A stretch of DNA of 64,000 nt. Source: Vitis vinifera. Its lineage: Eukaryota; Streptophyta; Magnoliopsida; Vitales; Vitaceae. Position 1 is the stretch's first letter; every line of letters starts with the position of its first letter. This document shows, one piece after another, positions 24,420-37,289 of this stretch. The DNA is taken from the NCBI RefSeq assembly GCF_030704535.1, contig NC_081810.1:3753501-3817500 (forward strand). The letters are read 5' to 3'. Under the pieces are notes generated by a model that had not been told where the DNA came from, did not search any database, and was given only the letters and a program-made list of their open reading frames with translations. The translations under genes and the position numbers were made by a program.

Positions 24420-27400
24420 TTCCAAAAAAACTTAATATTAAAATTATATACTTTATTTTACATTTAAAAGCATATATTATAATATTATATGCTTCATGGA
24501 AATAGAGGTTATGAAAGGAAAAGTGAGACGAAGCCTTGAAACCCACTCACCACTTAAATAAATACAAGTATGGTTTAAGGAAACCAAGGGCAAATGATAA
24601 TGAATTTGGTCTGATTTTGGAAAAGATTGGTTGTTAGAGGTGCACTCTCTTCCCACGTGATTCCACCTTCCATTCCTCGGGGCCATTTATTATGTCCACA
24701 TGAAAGTCATAAAAGGCTTCTTCCTACTCTTCACATGCAACGTCCCCCATCGCCCCCTCACTTTTACTAAATTCAAATTTAAAATAATTAATTTAAACCT
24801 GTGCTCTTTGTTTGGTTCATCCATGTGTGACTAAATTACAAAATTGGTGTCTATTAGATTTTTCTCATTTGGATTATTGAATATATGATTGGAATTAAAT
24901 CATTGACCGATAATGCAAACAAATATAATTTAGGTATAAGAGTATGATCAAATAAGAGATATTCACGTGACATCTTATTAATGATACATTTTATATATTT
25001 ATAAGAAAAATATCTATTAATATTTTAAATAAAATCGTAAACTAGATGATTTTTTTGTCTTTCAAACATTTATGTAGAATCACAAACATTAGGACTATTA
25101 CTATATGATTTTAGGTATGGGCCATATTTTAAAATTTTGAATTATGTCGAAACAAATATATTAATAATAATTTATAAGACTTGACATCTTTTATATATAT
25201 AAAGAGTTGCTACAATTGTAGAATACTTTTTCTTAGTACAAGAGAATTCAGAATAATGCACTTTTGATATACTAGTTATTGTGTCAACAATAAACGTTGG
25301 GTAACCAAGTGTAATGGTTGAAAGCATTTAATTAATAAGTCCACCCAGAGATGAGTGTTTTCCTAAAAAATGCAACATGAAGAAAGAGTTGTTACAATCG
25401 GTCTTTTCTTAACACGAGAGAATTCAAAATGATGCACCTTTGACATATTAGTTATCGTGCCAACAATAAATGTTGGGTAACCAATTGTAATTGTTGAAAG
25501 CATATGATTAATAAGCCCACCCCAAAATGAGTGTCCTCCTATTCCAACTTCCTTAGAGTCGTCTCCTGTAATATAGTTGAGACAATAATGAGTTTTTTAC
25601 CCTTGCGGGATGGAGCGATAAAAGTTTTAAAAAATTAAGAGAAGATCATGATAAGATGAACCATTTACCATTACGATAGGTCACAACACACTAAATTAAA
25701 AAATAAAAGTTAATTTTATTAACCTCTCATAAGCTTTTGATTAAATATATTTAGTTTCAATTGATTTGAGATTTTACTGAATACCTCCCTTATTTTCATT
25801 CACCTCTTATTTGATTCAAGATAAGGGAGGTATTTGACAAATTTTAAAATTAACGAGGGTTAATTGTATTTAGTTAAAATTTCGAAAAGGTTGAAGTGAA
25901 ATTAAACCTAAAAAATAAATATATAGTGAGAATTTTTGAAATATTGGAAGAGCCACGTGTCGTGACCTAAGTGGGCTTGCTTCATGCTCGCAGTAGCCCA
26001 ACTCGGGTGATGTACAGTGGGCCAATTTAGATTCTCTCAGCCCATGGCTAGGACGGGGGGAGTGGGGGAGGGGGGATGGGGGTGGCACAGATGGCCCACT
26101 TCAACAGTCCAATAGATCCAGAAATTCAGTTTGATGATTCCCTTTCTGACTTGATGGTTAGAATGCCGCGTCTCAACTCTCAAGCCAGCGAAAAAATCAT
26201 TACATTTTTTGGTGCAGAAAAAGCACAACCAAGTACATCTTTTGTTGCGGAGAATAATGACATCAGACAATGTATTTTTAACTAAAATAACTGTCACTTT
26301 ATCTTTTGCCTTCCCTCTTCTTTTATCACAATTCAATTCTCTTCACACAAATCAAGTCTAGTTCAAGATTAAATTATTTAATCTATGATAAGATATTTTG
26401 TAAATACAATGAAACAAAGTCAAAATTGTGTAAATTAGGGTGCCATGTGAAAAAAATAAATTGAAATTATAAAAAAAAGTGAATTTTTTAAATTTTATTA
26501 TTGTCTTATCTTTTGATATATGAAATAATTTTTATACTTCTTTTATTGATCAATTTTTCATCTCAAGTCGTGAATTGAATTATAAATATGAAAATTATTT
26601 TATTTCCATAACACAAATGTTTTTATCTTTATTTTTATGAACAAAACATAAAAATTTTAAAATAATAAAATATATATATTTTCTAAAAATTCAAAATAAT
26701 ACAAAGTAAAAAAAAATCATAAAGAAGGAGATAACAATTGAAAACATATTTTTTTGAAAAAAATGTTAGATATATAATTTTTTTCTTATTTTAATAATTA
26801 TTATTTTTAATTAGTTTTAAAACTCTTAAAAACTGGTCCCGTATTCTCTATTTATTGGATGGAGGTGAGACAACCACCAAACCTACCTCCGACATTATAA
26901 ATTCTTGTGATTGGGTGAGAAGATTTTGCATATCCATGGACCCATGAATTATTCTTCAATATCACTTCATTCATTATTGCTTGGCTGAAAAGACCACCAT
27001 TAACGTTTTCCTTCTACCATAAGTATATTGATGGATACTTTTTTGGACTTGTTGAACCAACTTTTTGAATTTTCTCATTTCCTAGAGAAAATAATTACTA
27101 TTATTTTAATTTGTTGAAAAGAAAGAAAATATAATGTGAAAAGGACGTGTAATAATTCCTTCTTTTTTTTTTTCAATTTAAATAAAAAAAATCGCCCTTG
27201 GTATGGTTGCCAACTAACTAATTTAAAAAATATTAATATTTTTAGTGAATAAGTTAATGGCATTTTCTTGTGAGTTGACTTCCGTTGTTCTTATTTTACT
27301 TTGAAATATATTATCTAATGAAAATGCATTTCAATTTTGTATTGATTGTACTTGTCTTATGTGTTACCATTTTCATTTAGAGAATGCGACTAAAAAATAT

Positions 27401-28265
27401 AATATTGTAAATACTAAATAATCATATTATATATATTAATTAATTTATGTACATATATGTTGACCTATGGGCAAACAACCCGATGATGAATTGAGATAGG
27501 GGCGGTGGCTGAAAAAGGGGTACTCGGTTGGGTTTGACGGTGGTGGTGTTTGGGATAAATTGATAAGTTGTTGTCATTATTGGTTTTTTATTATTATTAT
27601 TATTATTTTTATTTCTTTTTTAAGGGTCGGGCTTGGGCTTGGGCATAGTTATAATTTTGATGTATTGATATTAGGTTAGGGTAATTTGATTTAAGTATGG
27701 GGTAAGCTTACAAATTATGGGAGAATAGATCTTGACAAACACTCGAGATAAATGATGGATTGAAGGGTATTTTTGAAAAAAAAAATTGAAAAGGGTAATT
27801 TTGGGAAGAAAATATGAAAAATATCTCATACTTTTATAAATAGTATAGATAAAGGTAGTTATCTAAAAGATTTGAAATAAATAACGACCAAATCGAGAGT
27901 AACCCTATTTGCCCATCATCTCAAACTTATACATTTATATTAACTTTTAATGGGAAACATTTTATGACGTGATATGATTTATTGAAAATGTTTAAAAAGA
28001 TGTGCTTTTATTGATGGGACTTTGCGTGTTAGTGATTAAATTTAATAATGTGACAAGCTTTAATGATGATTTTTTACTATAAAAGTATTGATTCACTGTT
28101 CTAGTTGGATGTTAGGAGATTTTTGAATAGGCTTTTATTAGTCATGACAATCCTCCTATCTTCTGGGATGGTCCTTGATGATTACTTTAGTAATATTGCT
28201 TGAGGTTATATCAATATGTTCTTGATTTAGAGTTGAAGAGTCTCTTTGAAGTGTTAGGACGAAAC
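24420..28265. other. Intergenic DNA, no gene recognised
   Basis: Apart from the tandem duplication at 25201-25553, this region is AT-rich spacer with a G-rich patch at 26054-26081. Small open frames at 25870-26336 on both strands overlap each other and show no family signature. Confidence 0.5.
25201..25553. repeat. Tandem duplication, 182-bp unit
   Basis: Copy one starts at 25201 and copy two at 25383. Both begin with 'aaagagttg', then share 'agagaattca', 'aatgatgca' variants, 'caacaataaa', 'gttgggtaaccaa' and 'attaataag'. The copies differ by scattered substitutions and one or two small indels. No coding function seen. Confidence 0.8.
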
Positions 28266-28270
28266 AAGAC

Positions 28271-30573
28271 TGTAGACCCCCATTCAGGCATGGGTCACTT
28301 TTTCTCTATTTGTTTTTGCAGATCACATTTTTAGTCAGGTATCACTATCCCAGCAGGCCACGTGCCACATCCTTAGTGGTCATAAGGAATCAACTTCGCT
28401 TTTTGAAGCTGCAATAGGACTTTGACATGTGGAGGAACTTTTTGGAGGTGGCTGCAGAAAAAGGTGGCTACAGAAAAAAAGTGGCTGCAGAAGGAGTGGG
28501 GCAGAAAAAGGTGACTGCGGCAGAGATCGTTGAAAAGGCAAATCCAAAAAATTGTGAGAGAGGAGGGGCTTTTGGGGGGGGGGGGGGGGGGGGCTGCAGT
28601 TAAGAGATTTTGGGGGAGAAAGAAACAGGAGAAAAAGAAACAAGGGAGAAAGAGAGATTTGGAGAGGAAAAGAGAGAAAACAGGAGGAGAGGGAAAAAGG
28701 AGGAAGATAAGAAGGAGAGCAGAGTTGAGCTTGAGAGGACTAGTGGGAAAGAGGCATTCCTTGGCTGGTTGCTTGAGAGGAAGGATAGCTGTCCGGTTTC
28801 TTGCCCACCTAGCTGGAGAGAGTTATTTTAAGGTACGTTTATTGTGTATTCTTCGTCAGCTTCTAATGGTGTGCTTTTCTACTTTGTTTTTACTGATTCT
28901 CGGATGATGATTGTTGGTTGGGAGTGAATACGTTCATATTTTTGCTAATGGTTTTGTAGTGGTTTAGCTTGCTCTGGTTTTGATTTCTCCATGAGATATT
29001 TTTGTAACCACATTTTACCTTTCATTTGATACTCATTTAATCTTACCCACCATCATCTAAGCCTGTTGGTATGATATGAAACATAGCTTGTCGGGCTCAT
29101 TTTCTTGTATCTATTCTCGGTGCTCTGTTTTGTTATCCTCCCCTGCTCTTGATATCCATCCATGGTACGCATCCATTTTCTCATCCCTGCTTGAAGGAGA
29201 TCCTAGGAAATCTGGAGTAGTTGTCATGGCAGCAAAGCTCACTTCATCAGCATCCCCATACCCATTCTCGCTTATTATTCATTGTTTTATCCAACATGCC
29301 CACGCCCCCATCCATCACTCCACTCCTATTCCCATTTATCTTCATCATGCGTAAACCCTCACACATCTCATACCGGAAGGTGATGTCTCAAGATGATGTA
29401 GGAAGCTAGTATTTGAATTTGTGGAAAGAATGGGGATTAATCACTACCATATTCTCACCTTTCATGCCCGTTTAACTCATCATCAATACCCATGTGTATG
29501 TGGGATCCTCCCTAAAAACTGCCGCATGACTCCCTCTCCCTTAGACGCGCAGACAGCCCTTTGCGATACGTGGCATCGTTCATTCCACCCAGACAGAAAT
29601 TCTCACTCATCCCACCCGGACGTCTCACTTCCGGAATTTTGTCCAGCCAACGTTCTACCTTATCCGGATGTCTCACATCTGGAATTCTTCCCCCCTGACA
29701 TTCCACCCGGATATCTCCCATTCGGAATTTTGTTCGGCCGACGTTCCACCTTCTCCGGATATTTCATGTCCGGAATTCTGTCCGGCCGACGTTCCACCTT
29801 TCTCTTCATCCTTAGGGCATTTTCTTGAGGTTCCCAAAATCCCATTTTCAATAAATTTAGCCGCCATTTTCTTTTTCGGCGAGCAACTTCCAAATTTTTC
29901 ATGTTTTTAAAAGGATTTAAAATAAGCATGAATTTAAATTCTGTAATTTCGAGTGATGGAGTTTACAGAAGTAATTCATGCAAAATAAACGGGCTTTGGT
30001 GGGGGCCCTATATCAATAGATTTTCTTCACAATGAAATGAATTTGAATGAAATGTCATGCGTGCTATTGGTGATTCTTTCTGTTTGGTGATATGAGTGAC
30101 ATACTTTATGTTCATTACTATGCACTAACCCTATTTTGTGATAGCGCGTTGCCGGTTGCTGATCAGGTACGCATCCACTTCCACTTTGGTTATTCTCTAT
30201 GCATATTCTGATACTTATACGTGTATGATAGATTCGGGTACCCATTGATTTCCTTATTAGATGCCATGGTTGTTTCATTTTATTAGTAGAGACCCGTTTT
30301 TAGGGACTTAGAAGGGTGCTACGGTTTTTATCGTACCTTCCTAATAAGTAACCTGACCCCCGAACCCGATCCGGTTTTTCGTAGACCACATTTTCCAAAC
30401 TAAGGAGTCACACTTAGGGTTTTTCTTTCTTATTTTGTTTATCCTTTAAAAAATAAAACAAAAATAAGTGGCGACTCCAAGTAATTTTTTTTAATCGATT
30501 AAGTTATTTTTCAAAATAAAAATCGAGCTCGCCATCGAGTGGGGAACGCATGAGCCGAAATACGGGGTCCACA
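28271..30573. mobile_element. Solo LTR (about 2.3 kb) with 5-bp target duplication
   Basis: Starts 'tgtagacccc' at 28271 and ends 'ggggtccaca' at 30573, so the ends are TG...CA with near-inverted termini (TGTRGACCCC). The five bases before (aagac, 28266-28270) are repeated exactly after (aagac, 30574-30578). No internal gag-pol, primer-binding site or second LTR adjoins, so this reads as a solo LTR left by recombination between the two LTRs of a large plant element, probably Gypsy-type. It contains a 20-base G run (28574-28593), a purine-rich stretch (28600-28735) and short tandem units (29590-29815). Confidence 0.85.
29590..29815. repeat. Four short tandem units inside the solo LTR
   Basis: A unit of about 45-57 bp containing 'ccggatatctc', 'tccggaattttgtc' and 'cggccgacgttccacctt' variants repeats about four times. 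The last two copies are the closest to each other. The unit is GC-richer than surrounding DNA and rich in CCGG/CGGCCG. Such arrays are common in long plant LTRs and U3 enhancer regions; function is unknown. Confidence 0.75.
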
Positions 30574-30760
30574 AAGACACTTGCTTAAGTCTTGAGTTAT
30601 GTAGCTTGAACTTATCATATTAATCATATACGTGTATTTTAGCATGATCGAATTGTAACTTTTTATCACAATGAATACTAATTAGTTTTATAGAACATTT
30701 GAGGGGTATTTTTTTTTTTAATGAAATTAAAAAAGTCATATTTTATTCGTTTAGAGTGTA

Positions 30761-31196
30761 GAGTGTGTTTGATGGTAATTCATGAAAGTATTTTTAATCT
30801 TTCGGAAACTTGAAATATAAAAATTTTGAAGTGTTAGAAATGTTATAAATAATTTTTAAAATTATTACCAAATATGCTTTTAGAGTGCATTTGGTAGTGA
30901 TTATAAGAAGCGTTTTTGAGTTTTATAACACTTGAAAATTTTTATTATTCAAGTATTATAAAAAAACACTTCTTATTAAGAGTGCGTTTGACAGTAATTA
31001 TATGAAATGTTTTTTTCATTTTTAATACTTGAAAGATGAAAATTTTCAAGTGTTACAAATATTAGAAACACTTCCTAGAGTGCGATTGAGAGTGATTCAA
31101 TAAAACGTTTCTAATATTTCTAACACTTCAATGATAAAAAATTTCGAGTATTAGAAATATTAAAAACGTTTTTTAAAATTACTGTCAAACGAGCTC
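30761..31196. repeat. Cluster of fold-back (MITE-like) repeat units
   Basis: Four head units begin 'gagtgygtttgayrgtaat' or close variants at 30761, 30883, 30980 and 31078. The cluster ends at 31175-31196 with 'attactgtcaaacgagctc', the inverted form of the head. Between heads are self-complementary segments such as 'cacttgaaaatttt' against 'aaaattttcaagtgtt'. The structure fits tandem or nested fold-back elements with terminal inverted repeats. No transposase is present. Confidence 0.75.
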
Positions 31197-31989
31197 TTAT
31201 TGTCATAGGAGGATATAACTAAAATCTTTAAAACATTCACAAAATTCCATCACATGATCAAAAAGGCATTATGAAACCACAACTAATCCCTTCCTACGTA
31301 GCATCGAAAGCTCGTTTTATTGTTTAGAAAAAGGATATTAATTTCAAACATAATTACATAATTACATAATCAACAATTACAATTCATGCAAATATGACAT
31401 GTATGAATACTTGCTTTAAATCACCATATAAATTACTAATAAAAAAATAATATTTAAAGTTTAATAAAAAATTATTTTGTATGATCTCTTTTATAATAAT
31501 AAAAATTTAAAGGAATATTTGACTAGAAAATAATAAAATAGTCACAAATTGTGAGTTTGTACCTTGATACACAAAAATGCTTAGGGTGGTTTGAATAGGT
31601 AGTCTAACTAATTTTATTCCAAATTTTAATATTTATTCAGATTGAATAACTTAATGATTTGAGTTACGAAGAAAGAAAATCAATCGTAAACAAGAGCACT
31701 AGATATAACATTAAAAAACAATAAATATTAACTCCCCTCCAAAGTTTCCTAAAAACTCTATAAATGTTTAAAAATAAAAACCATAGGATGAACTGGTGCA
31801 AATAAGTCTACTAAATACAAAAGAGATTGTACACAAAATTACTTAATTTATATACACTTACTACTTCCTAGTGGTTTTATGTCTATTAGAACCAATACGA
31901 TTATTCTTATCCTTAGCAAAAACCTAAACCTCATCCAAAGCTAGTACAACAATCTCACCATCTTTTTTACTAAAGCCCTTTCAAGATCA

Positions 31990-32257
31990 GCTTAAGAGAT
32001 GAAAAACTATTATGGAAGGTTTGACTATGTTCTCATCTCATTTTTGAACTCAATAATAATTGCCAATTTTAGAGCTTTTTTATATGAAAAATTACCAAAA
32101 TGTTTTTTAAAAGTCTTGGAAATGGTTGAAAATACAAAAATAAAAATAAAAATGATTACTATTCAAATACCCCAAAAAGGACATTTGAACGATGATGGTA
32201 TGTTTATTTGCCCTCAAATTTTGAAAGTCTTATATGTGATGTTTAAATGTCCACACC

Positions 32258-32301
<44 letters not shown>

Positions 32302-32470
32302 CAAAATTTCACCTAGTACTCGTGTAGTAACCATTTCTCATGCTCTAATTACACCCAATATACACATATCTCAAATGTGAATTAACTATGAAGCAACGTG
32401 ACGTTCACTATCAATAAGAAGACCATTGAAGGTAAAATACATCATACCATCATGTATTTTGAAGTCAATC
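31990..32470. repeat. Dispersed repeat, copy 1
   Basis: Shares ordered blocks with 36380-36870: 'tttttgaactsaataataat', 'ttatawgaaaaattac', then after a variable middle 'aatttcacctakta', 'aataaccatatctca' type blocks, 'catatctcaaa', 'aagaccatt'. Same orientation, separated by about 4.4 kb. Divergence is high. This copy carries a TA microsatellite at 32263-32297. It could be an old LTR pair or simply two copies of one element; neither flank shows a clear target duplication. Confidence 0.5.
32263..32297. repeat. TA microsatellite
   Basis: About 17 uninterrupted TA units. Confidence 0.95.
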
Positions 32471-33309
32471 AACAATTTTGTGAAAAGCAATAATAAAGTG
32501 ATGTCACATCAAAATTTGAAAGTTAGTGCCTATTTTCCTTTATTAATCACAAAAATGACAAAGCAAAAAAGTAGGAGCATGCATGGATAGGCAATAAAAA
32601 CATAAAATATCTCTAGACTAAATATATTCAGAAAATATTTATAGAGATGTGAATATAAGTAATCTTCCAAAACATCCCACAAGTCAACAAGAGATGTAAA
32701 CAAAAAAATTGAAGTACGTGCTAAAATTACTCCCTTCCATGTTTAACACACCAAACAGAATATCTACAGGTCCATATGAAAGAGGAAATAGACATTAGCT
32801 AGGTCTTAGTTGGGTTCCTACACATGACTTCACAATTGCAACATGCTCATCCATGCTCTAGAATCGAGTCTTATTGATCTCACGTGTAATTGATTGAATA
32901 AGTTGCTGTAGTTGATCACCAATGGAAGCATCATTAAGAAGAAGTGTTGAATAAGCAGTAGGGTTAACAAAAGGATTAGAGCAAATAAGCATAAGAGCTG
33001 CTCCACATCAATGACTCCTAGCTTGACCATGAGAAATGTTAGCACAGGGTTTTCCTAAGGTTAGTTTTAACAAAACAAAAGGAAGTAATATAATTGCACA
33101 TTAAGTGTTTCTATTTCAGTTGTATAAAAATCAAACCTTCAAAAGCATTAGAAATCATCTATAGCACCATAGAGGATCCATCAAGATTCAAGACTATTTT
33201 GTTAGGATCAATTTATGTAACAATAACTTGGATACATCTTTAATACCACCTATCTCTTAAAGACTTCATCTAACGTGTTTCTAAATTAAATTATTATTTT
33301 TTGTTCAAA

Positions 33310-33550
33310 AATTGGATGAAGTAGAAAACTAAGTAAAATTCTTGTTTTATCTTTCAAAAAGTTTTCTTAAATTAAGAGGAGCTAGCTTGACTAGCTAATT
33401 GGATGAAGTAGAAAACTAAGTAAAATTCTTTTTTCATCTTTCAAAAAGTTATCGAACTTGACTAGCTAATTGGATGAAGTAGAAAACTACGTAAATTTCT
33501 TACTTCATCTCTCAAAAGGTTTTCTAAAATTAACAAAAGCTTGACTAGCT
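33310..33550. repeat. Three-copy minisatellite, 71-87 bp units
   Basis: Units start with 'aattggatgaagtagaaaac' at 33310, 33397 and 33468 and end with 'cttgactagct'. The lengths differ (87, 71, 83) because of internal indels around 'ttttctaaaattaa'. Copies one and two are the most alike at the start. Confidence 0.9.
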
Positions 33551-35867
33551 AATTTTCTTAAGTTTTTATAAGCTAAAAATGCAGATTTTCAAAATTGAAG
33601 ATGAATAGGGTATTAATCAACCACCTAGTTGACAAATTTAGTGTTTTTATTATGCAATTTCAACTAGTTGCATAATAGGTTGAGAGAATCCTAATTAGTC
33701 AAGAAATAATTGAGACCCAAATTGAGCTAGTCTAAGTGATCCCATTTGGTAGCGTGTTCTAGATTTCCAATATTCTTGTAAGCAACTAAGGTTTTACCTC
33801 AACTGGTTAAGAGTTAGTTGAGTGGTCATTCAATCAATTAAGCTTTCTACATCAATGCTTACTTGCAACTTTACTTTTTCTCTTAACAACTATTAACTTA
33901 GCCAATAACCTCATCAGTTAGTTTTGTACAAAATGTATCTAATAGCTAGGTTTGATTAAAAAACACCTTTTTAATCCTACTTCATTTATGATGTCACCAA
34001 CTTTTCAAACCATTGCAATATCTATTATTTGAGCTTTAAATAATGCCTTGAGTGCACATTGCCATCAAAACTTACATATTCCTCTATATTCTTAATCTTT
34101 AACTTGCAGGATTGTTATTGAGTTATTATCTTTGTATTGTGAGAAAAATTATGTCATGGGTGAGGGTGAGGGAATTGTTATGGTGAATTAGAGTCGAAGA
34201 ATCCAAGTATAAAAGATTGAAGGTTTAGGTTAAAGGAAGCCTTGGTGATGATGGAACACTTCAAGAATGGGTTGAAGTGAGAGATTGAGAATAAACGTAA
34301 ATGATTATTGAATTACTGAAAAATCATTGTTTCCATCTCTCTATTTTTTTTTTTTTAAATTATCTTTCAATTTCATTCATTTATTGTAATTTGTTTAAAG
34401 TTTGTAAAGAAGATCGACACTTAGTTCACCTCCTCTCTTAGTTGTTTATCCTATAATTGATTAGATTGACTTTATAAGATACACGATTGTGACTCCTGAA
34501 AAGTCCAACATTCTCAGAATGCTACTTAATAACATAAATTTTATCCTTCTCATCTTTATTTGCCTTACGTGGAGAAATTTGGCTTACATGCTTGGACCAA
34601 GACACAATAGGCATAGGTAACGAAGGACAAAAAATCCATTGTAGAACTCAAGTCCATGCTCTAAAAGGATCCCAAAAATGATAATAGGAAATGGTAGATT
34701 GTTGAGATGAGTATTAATGGTATATGATTCCATAACATTAAGTATAAATCATCCTATTTCAATCTCCCTCATGTTGAGTACATAGTGGGTGAAATGAGCA
34801 ATAGAACAATGGATTTGGGTATGATAAGAAGTCAAATAACATATATTGCACCCAAATGAGCCCAAAAGCTAAGTTGGTTTGATGATTGACCATGATTTTC
34901 TATTGTCTAAAATACCAAGCTTCAATTCATAGCAACTTTAGCCAAGAAAATTCAGATAAAAAGCCACTAAGGTTTTTATAGTACTTTAAGTATTGTCTTC
35001 AAAGATCGACTTATGAAAATTGTTAGTATTAGGTTAAGGTGATTTACTTTTACCTAAACTCTAAAGTAGAAATATTGAGACTTAATTTAAATAAAGTAAG
35101 GATGATTAGAACAAAACTAATTACTAACAAATTGGATGTTGATTTATAACTTTGTTGATTCAAGTTTAGGGGCTCCACACTCCAACTTCAAGAATAGAGC
35201 CTTGAAACAAACAAAGGTTTCTTGATTCAAGTGATCTTAGAGTTCTTAAGATCTTTGGTTACTCAAGATCAACATAAGTTCTAGAACATAGATTTGCATT
35301 TGAAGCCTTTTTATTTTATTTATTTATTATTTGAGATTCTTAGTTACCATCTACTGAATGAAAATTAATTAATTTAATGTCCTAGAGTTTCAATTCATAC
35401 TACTTTGTTAGATTTGTCCTAGGGTAGGTCACATTGGAGATAACCATGACAACTAGTATCAAGGGGTTCTAAGAATCACTAACAAACTACCATACCATCT
35501 CTTATTTCAAATTCCCATGGGGGAGTATTTTAATATTGTAATTTATGCTTTAGACCATTCTTTAATTCCATTGTTAATTCATTTACCTGTTATTTTCCAT
35601 ATTCTTTAACTTTAGGTCTTCACGTTTCACTTCCCAAGATTGGTTTTGGCCTTTTATGGAGATGTTATCACTTACATAATCTATATAAGAAAAAAAAGAC
35701 ATCATTATTAAATCAAAAGAACTTGAAATGATGCTCAGATTTAATGCATAAAAAAAACCAAACCGAAATAGTTTTTTAATGTTTTCTCTTATGTACTCAC
35801 TAAACAACTCCCAAAATAAACTTTTCTTCTTAAAACCTAAAAATAATTGAGTTTATATAGTTAAAAC

Positions 35868-35912
35868 ATACATATATATATATACATACACATATATATA
35901 TATATATATATA
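35868..35912. repeat. AT/CA dinucleotide microsatellite
   Basis: Mixed (TA)n with 'catacaca' interruption. Confidence 0.9.
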
Positions 35913-36379
35913 AAACAAACGTAAATGACCTAATTAGTTATCAAATCCATGAATTTTGAGTTATTTATACTCTTCTCAAGAGTTCAAACGTTGTTTTCAA
36001 TGAAGCACTCCATGCCTTAATGGATATCTTAACTCTATGCTGATGTTAGTGGATTATCAAAATAGCTCTTAAAAGCTTAATACTTGGCTGTAACAATATT
36101 GTTGCTCTTAATCATTTGAACAAGTTACCTAAATGATGACGATCATACGTCATAAAAAGATTAATCTACTTTCACTAGACGCCAATTAATTTTTTGATGA
36201 GTTGGCCAAAACTCAATCCAATAATTAGTTTCAAAATTAAGGTCATGGGTTCGAACCCCTCTTGAGCTTGATGATGTATTATGAAATGATGGTGGTTGAT
36301 TGCCATAAAATGCTTTGATCTACCTTCATTGGAAACTCATTTGATTTTCAAATTAAATGGTCAAAGCTCGATCTAAGAC

Positions 36380-36870
36380 TTGAGACTTTATTATAGAGAA
36401 ATAAGATAGAACGGTGACTACATTCTTATATCCTTTTTGAACTGAATAATAATATCACTTTTATATTTAAATCTATAAGATAATTTTAAGACTGTTTTAT
36501 AAGAAAAATTACAAAATATCCTTTAAAAATCCCTAAATTGAGAAAATGACCCAACATTTGAATGTCTTAAGACAGATATTCAAACGTCTTTAGCAAGATT
36601 TTTTTAACATTTGGAGGATGTTGGAACATCCTGCATGATGTTCGAATGTTCATAGCTTGTTTGTTGCACCCATCTCTGTTTTTTGATATTTTCCTAAAAA
36701 TTTCACCTATTACTCTTACAATAACCATATCTCAATATGTAAGAACACCCATTGCATTCATATCTCAAACTTGAATTTACTTTGAAATAGCTTGATGTCG
36801 ACTATTAATTCACAAGACCATTAGAAATAAGATATATTAGACTAATTGCAATTATGAAACAAAATTATTG
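36380..36870. repeat. Dispersed repeat, copy 2
   Basis: Partner of 31990-32470 with the same block order and orientation. Its middle segment has repeated 'ttcgaatgt'/'ttcaaacgt'-type words, absent or diverged in copy 1. Confidence 0.5.
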
Positions 36871-37289
36871 ACCTAATATCATATATCAACACAAATAACT
36901 TTCACTTTCTCAAGGAAAAAAAATATCTTATGTCCATCTTTCCCTCAAACACTACCCATTTTTCCTCTTTTTATTTTTCCATACTTTCAAACATAGTTCT
37001 ATTTCTAGAGAATCTTTGCACCATTATTAATGTAAATGTGTCACCTTGTTCTCTTTCTCCTTCGTCTAATTAATCCTCATGCTCCTTCATCTTGCTTTGA
37101 CGTAGTGTGCAATGTGAATGTGAAGCAGGTACCCAAAAAAAAAAAAAATCTTGGGCATTTCTTTCTATTTTTCCGTTTTGGAAAAAAGAAAGAGAGAAAT
37201 GAAAACGACCCAATTTCCAAAATGGAAAAAGGGAAAGTTTTTGAGGGCCCGGCGGCGGAATATGGCGCAGACATTGCCACGCTCTAAAC

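Larger units (their letters stand above)
31200..37250. other. Intergenic repeat-rich DNA, no gene recognised
   Basis: AT-rich, with microsatellites, a minisatellite (33310-33550) and two diverged copies of one dispersed repeat (about 31990-32470 and 36380-36870). No reading frame with family character could be supported. A box-B-like 'ggttcgaaccc' at 36248-36258 may mark an old SINE but no matching box A was found. Confidence 0.45.

Noticed and set aside
28530..28907. Open frames in the purine-rich stretch
   Set aside because: They read as Glu/Lys/Arg/Gly repeats produced by low-complexity purine DNA inside a solo LTR.
36248..36258. Box-B-like word as evidence of a tRNA or SINE
   Set aside because: No box A at the right distance and no tRNA-like fold; a single 11-base word is not enough.
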